Position numbers and translations under genes: made by a program. The notes beneath the pieces were generated by a model that was not told the origin of the DNA, searched no databases, and was given only the letters and a program-made list of their open reading frames with translations. Source: Bolinopsis microptera (lineage: Eukaryota; Ctenophora; Tentaculata; Lobata; Bolinopsidae). Taken from it: a DNA stretch of 64,000 nt. This document shows positions 60,318 through 64,000 of this stretch, piece after piece (position 1 is the stretch's first letter; each line of letters opens with the position of its first letter). The DNA lies in the NCBI RefSeq assembly GCF_026151205.1, contig NC_087072.1, positions 6,806,084-6,870,083 of the forward strand, in the 5' to 3' direction.

Positions 60318-61481
60318 AAAGAGTTGTAGTACTATATTCGAATTAAGAAGTATGTACTTATTGATTATGTTTAATTGCGTGAATTAAATGATATACGGCT
60401 GAGCGGAAGTAATAGCACAATGTAGAGTTTGTATTTTAATTTTTTTTGAAAAGTTTATTTGACGTGCTTTGTGAGAATATGTGCTATAGAAATTTTATTC
60501 GATCATAACTGTAATTGTAGATTATTCAATAGTATGGTTTATTGTATAAAAAAGGATAATAGTAGAGTAAAAAAAATAATTAATAATACTAATAAAGATA
60601 AGTAAGTAAGAAGCATAAAAAGTATAGATTGGTCGAAATTTTATTTGAATTATTTCTTAAGTTATGAAGTATACCACTATGTGAGTGAGTTAAACAGTGC
60701 CCCCGAGACCTCTATTTCTATAAAGATCCGATATTATAATAACTAAAACGATAAGTAACATTAACACTATATATTGATAACAGGCTTAAAATTATAAATT
60801 TTGTTTGAAACGTGTAATGTGACACGGTGGGTCTCTCTTGGAGGGAGTACAGACTTTTAAATTGTTGTGCTGTTTTACGCTGAAAGTTAGAGTTATGTGA
60901 AAAAACCTTGAGGAGAGTCACTTTATAAATTTTAATTTAAGTTGCCTATTAGCTGTTTTGTATGGGAATTGATCCGATAAATGTATTTGATTAATATTAA
61001 TTATTATTAAACAATTTAAAAATTATTAGAAATTTAATACAAACGAGAATGTATTTTATAATTGTATCGAGTTGGAAGTATTTTAAAGAGGACATTACAT
61101 GTAGGTACACTTATCGATGACTATATAGTATAGGATGTGTACTTCCTCCACCCTGAACATCTTATTCCGCACTGTTCTCTCTAAACTCAGTAACCAGGTA
61201 ATAGGCACTAAATTACAACAACTTTACTTTTATAATATTTAATATTTGGTAATACAAATGTTAGTTTGTACGATTATATTTAATTTTGTTGTTGTGCGCG
61301 AGAAATTCGATAGGTCTTTAATTATCGATTTTTTACCATAAGAAAGGCATACTTATTACTAATAGTTCTTTTGGAAATTTTTTAAAAGAAAAAGAAGAAG
61401 GTTTGTAGATTTTTTATCATTTTCTTTAAAGTATAGATAGTTTTGCTTTGACGTGGTCGTCATTTATTTTGATAGGGGAGA

Positions 61482-62840
61482 TGTTAGATAGGGGTATATG
61501 TGAATTGAGCCCGTGATCAGGTTTGCTATATCTCTCGGCCTTGTATTTTGGTATTTTATAGAATTGTTTTAGTTTTTACTGAAAGCTGGGTAGTCGATCT
61601 AGACTGGTAGACAGATAAGTTTGAAGTCTTTATCAATAGGTTGCAATGTCCCACGGCGTGAAGCTGTAGGTAGTATTTTAAGTCTTCGTAATGTAGTAGT
61701 TATTTAGAGTTGTGTATGTTCCGGTGGGAAAAGCTGTGGCTTAAAGATTGTTAAAGTTTCATATTTATTAGAGCTTATAGTTAAAAGAATTACTTAAAAG
61801 TATTTTAACAGCATTGATTTTTTGATTATTGTGTTGTACACTCTAGCCGAGGTTGTTACAAGAGTCCATGAGAACCAGCTCAGCCTTCAACTCCCAAAGA
61901 CCTGTCAACAAGCACGACTACAAAAAGGGGAAGCTCGCCTTCCGCCTTCGCTTTCGCCTTCAGCATTCATGTTCCTATCATGGCCGGGGTCTTGCTCTGC
62001 TGTATACGTTCTCTCTCCACATGTTAATCTTATCATAATACGATTCCTGCATACTTAGTACTACTGTTCCCGATTGATCCTTCAAGGAATTTGGCTTTGG
62101 AGTTTTGCCTTCCTGAGGCAATATGACGGTGATACCCACCCACTTGCTCGGCCTGTCCTCAACCTAAGCTTCCACTGTAGGCATTGCTTTATTGATTCCC
62201 CCTCTTCCTCGAGAAACACCGTGCGTCTCTATGTTAGACTCCGTGATGACCATGCAAGATGGTTAGTTCTAGTTGACATTCCAACTATATGAAAAGGTCC
62301 AGATCGCCACTTTATATTCTTAATTCTTGAGAGAGAGTGATACGGAACAGCAACCTCGTGAATCATCCTATTTAATCGCTTCACCTCGCCACATTCGCCT
62401 ACTTTTCATTTATTGGGGTAAAGGACATTATGACATAAGTTTTGAGATATGAGAGATAAATTAATATTTAGTCCTATTTAACCTATTATTTTACAACCCT
62501 TTATTAACTTTGGTTTATATTGTTATCTATATCTTCAGATTATATATTCACATAATTTGATGTCCTAATTACAATAGAAATTACTGTCCAAATTGTATCT
62601 GTACCACGAGAGTTTGGGCTGTGGGACTACTTCACAGAGAGATGTCTCAAACGGATAAGGACTTCCATAAACATCGGAGCTTGGAATTTCCATTACTTAG
62701 TAAATAGGAGCACATTAATCGTAGTTAATTTAATTCATAACACAAAGTTATGAAATATAATAAATAAATTATCTCTAGAAGTCATGGAATTTGGAGCTTT
62801 TTAAATTGGCCGTTATGAAGTGGTCGTGCTGAAAAACCGA
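61482..62840 (+). repeat. Long direct repeat 3b
   Basis: Counterpart of 20186-21551. It ends '...gaaaaaccga' before 'gtacgacagttaa'. Confidence 0.85.
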
Positions 62841-63060
62841 GTACGACAGTTAAACAAGCACATGCTACGAAGTAGCGCGCGCAGGGCCAGATTTGCTCTA
62901 ACCAGTGACATCTCCGCTTGCAGTAGCGCGCGACTTGTGGTAACAAGCGCGTCACGCATACGCGTAGACCACAGGCTTGATGAAGGGGCCAGATCATTAC
63001 AGTGTGTCAATACTGTGACTAGGATAAGGACCCGAGTGCCTGTTCGCTTTTTTCGGACCC
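62841..63060 (+). repeat. GC-rich post-repeat module, unit 3
   Basis: Counterpart of 21552-21790. Overlapping frames of 71-86 codons on both strands come from its low stop content and are not called. Confidence 0.65.
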
Positions 63061-63123
63061 CTGGTGACAACTACTCTTGATAATTGCTCTACAACATTGA
63101 TATTTATTGTAGGTTTTTTAAAT

Positions 63124-63250
63124 TACCAGGGCACGAGACGCCGAGTTGGAAGATGGAGTGACTGGACCGTCGACGGTCCAATATGGAACTATATATTGTA
63201 CAGAGTATTCACCCGTTAAATATTTGTATCCACTCGGCGGGTCTTGGTAG
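63124..63250. repeat. Small foldback, unit 3
   Basis: Counterpart of 21833-21952. The inner 'ccgtcgacgg' palindrome is perfect here. Confidence 0.7.
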
Positions 63251-63778
63251 GTTATAGTTAGTACTATATACAAATACAAATACTGTAGGATGCTTAAAAA
63301 GACAATCTTTAAGTTTAATTTTAATGAAAGAAAAATATCACATATTCAATATTACATCTATATCAATAATTAACAAAGTACACTTTAAAATTTTGTTGAT
63401 ATATTGACCAAATCTATTAACAATTAATCTAGTTATTCTTGCAGTAGTATAATAGGTAGTAATAGTTATTTATATTGTCACACTGAAGGTTAGGATTTTG
63501 TAATGTCCGGTAGGGCGTAGCACCACTTTAAATTAATAGTTTGCGTTATTTAAAAATACCGTTTTCAACTGAGGGGGGGGGGATATTCTTGAACTCAGTA
63601 AGTCAAAGTGATACCGTCATGATAAAATTTATATCTCATCAATGGCAAGCACAGAGAAACTTAAATTGAGCCTCCTAATGAAAAACTCATGATTGAAATA
63701 ATTATTCAAGCTTGAAGCTACACAAAGTCTTTCTAAACAATAAATTTACACCTAGAATTAGCAGTCATTTTGACCATT

Positions 63779-63926
63779 TCAAACAAACAGCACTTGCTGA
63801 TTTAGTCTTTTTGACTTGATGAGGCTCTGATAGTTTTGTAAGATCTGATAGAGGTGGAAGTGGGGGGAGAGAGTTGATTTGTTGCTAAGAAACGGTCGAG
63901 GACGCACTAATTTAACCGGCGTCTCC
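63779..63926 (-). CDS. Terminal coding exon of the minus-strand gene, unit 3
   Basis: Counterpart of 22476-22628. Acceptor 'ttcatctcacag', then 'ETPVKLVRPRPFL', and the TGA at 63781-63779 is kept. A small deletion in the middle breaks the frame in this copy. Confidence 0.5.
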
Positions 63927-64000
63927 CTGTGAGATGAAAAAAGTTAGGCGAGTATATAACAGGATCCTGGATGTTTGAAATTTATGAAGTTATTTAGTTG

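Larger units (their letters stand above)
56739..62840 (+). mobile_element. LTR-like element, unit 3 (about 6.1 kb)
   Basis: Direct repeat 56739-58108, core 58109-61481, direct repeat 61482-62840, with 'gataggggaga' before the second. Same flanks as in units 1 and 2. Confidence 0.6.
54376..64000 (+). repeat. Array unit 3, cut by the window end
   Basis: The third copy, colinear with the first 9.6 kb of units 1 and 2 (left arm, element, module, foldback, terminal exon). Nothing after the terminal exon is visible. Confidence 0.9.

Noticed and set aside
13081-64000. Concatemer or repeated reading of a single molecule
   Set aside because: Spacers and several internal patches differ by whole blocks between units, which read error does not produce.

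Overview
The window looks like raw or barely polished long-read sequence from an animal-like eukaryote, probably an invertebrate. It is AT-rich, has consensus-type splice donors and acceptors (GTAAGT, pyrimidine-tract CAG), and has no prokaryotic gene organisation. Repeat copies that should be nearly identical differ every 10-20 bases, mostly by one-base insertions or deletions. Almost every reading frame is therefore broken, and open frames above about 80 codons are rare. I could not name any protein family with confidence, and I saw no rRNA, tRNA or CRISPR array by eye. The species cannot be fixed from this sequence.

Left end (1-13060). Positions 1-813 are the 3' part of a long direct repeat that recurs six more times in the window. 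It is followed by a 454-bp foldback element with arms of about 170 nt (829-1282), then by an inverted piece of the module that elsewhere follows the direct repeat. From about 1477 to 10060 the sequence is of very poor quality: homopolymers, GC-runs, A/C-only stretches, and a poly-G and a poly-C tract. It still holds a recognisable forward copy of the same module at 4640-4765. From 10061 to 13060 the sequence is ordinary non-repeated flank.

Array (13081-64000). Three same-strand copies of a roughly 20-kb unit follow: unit 1 at 13081-33089, unit 2 at 33525-54059, and unit 3 from 54376, cut by the window end. Their starts are about 20.4 and 20.9 kb apart. The two inter-unit spacers (435 and 316 bp) are unrelated to each other. 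Each unit reads: a left arm of 2.3 kb with CpG-rich patches; an element of about 6.1 kb bounded by direct repeats of about 1.36 kb (LTR-like, without a recognisable primer-binding site) around a 3.4-kb core; a conserved GC-rich module; a small foldback; and then about 11 kb carrying exon-like blocks on the minus strand, plus a 150-bp MITE.

Coding content. On the plus strand inside the element core, three blocks give long open frames when the three copies are compared. They would make a short membrane-like N-terminal piece, a basic middle piece and a spliced C-terminal piece. On the minus strand, exons around 29.0, 27.0-27.5, 24.4 and 22.5 kb of unit 1 (and their equivalents in units 2 and 3) fit at least one spliced gene whose last two exons join in phase. 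A separate terminal exon with a downstream AATAAA lies at 32150-32375. The likeliest reading is a tandemly amplified gene segment that captured an LTR-like element before amplification. Patches that differ between units far more than sequencing error allows (the first-exon region and the spacers) show that the units are real, diverging copies and not one molecule read repeatedly.
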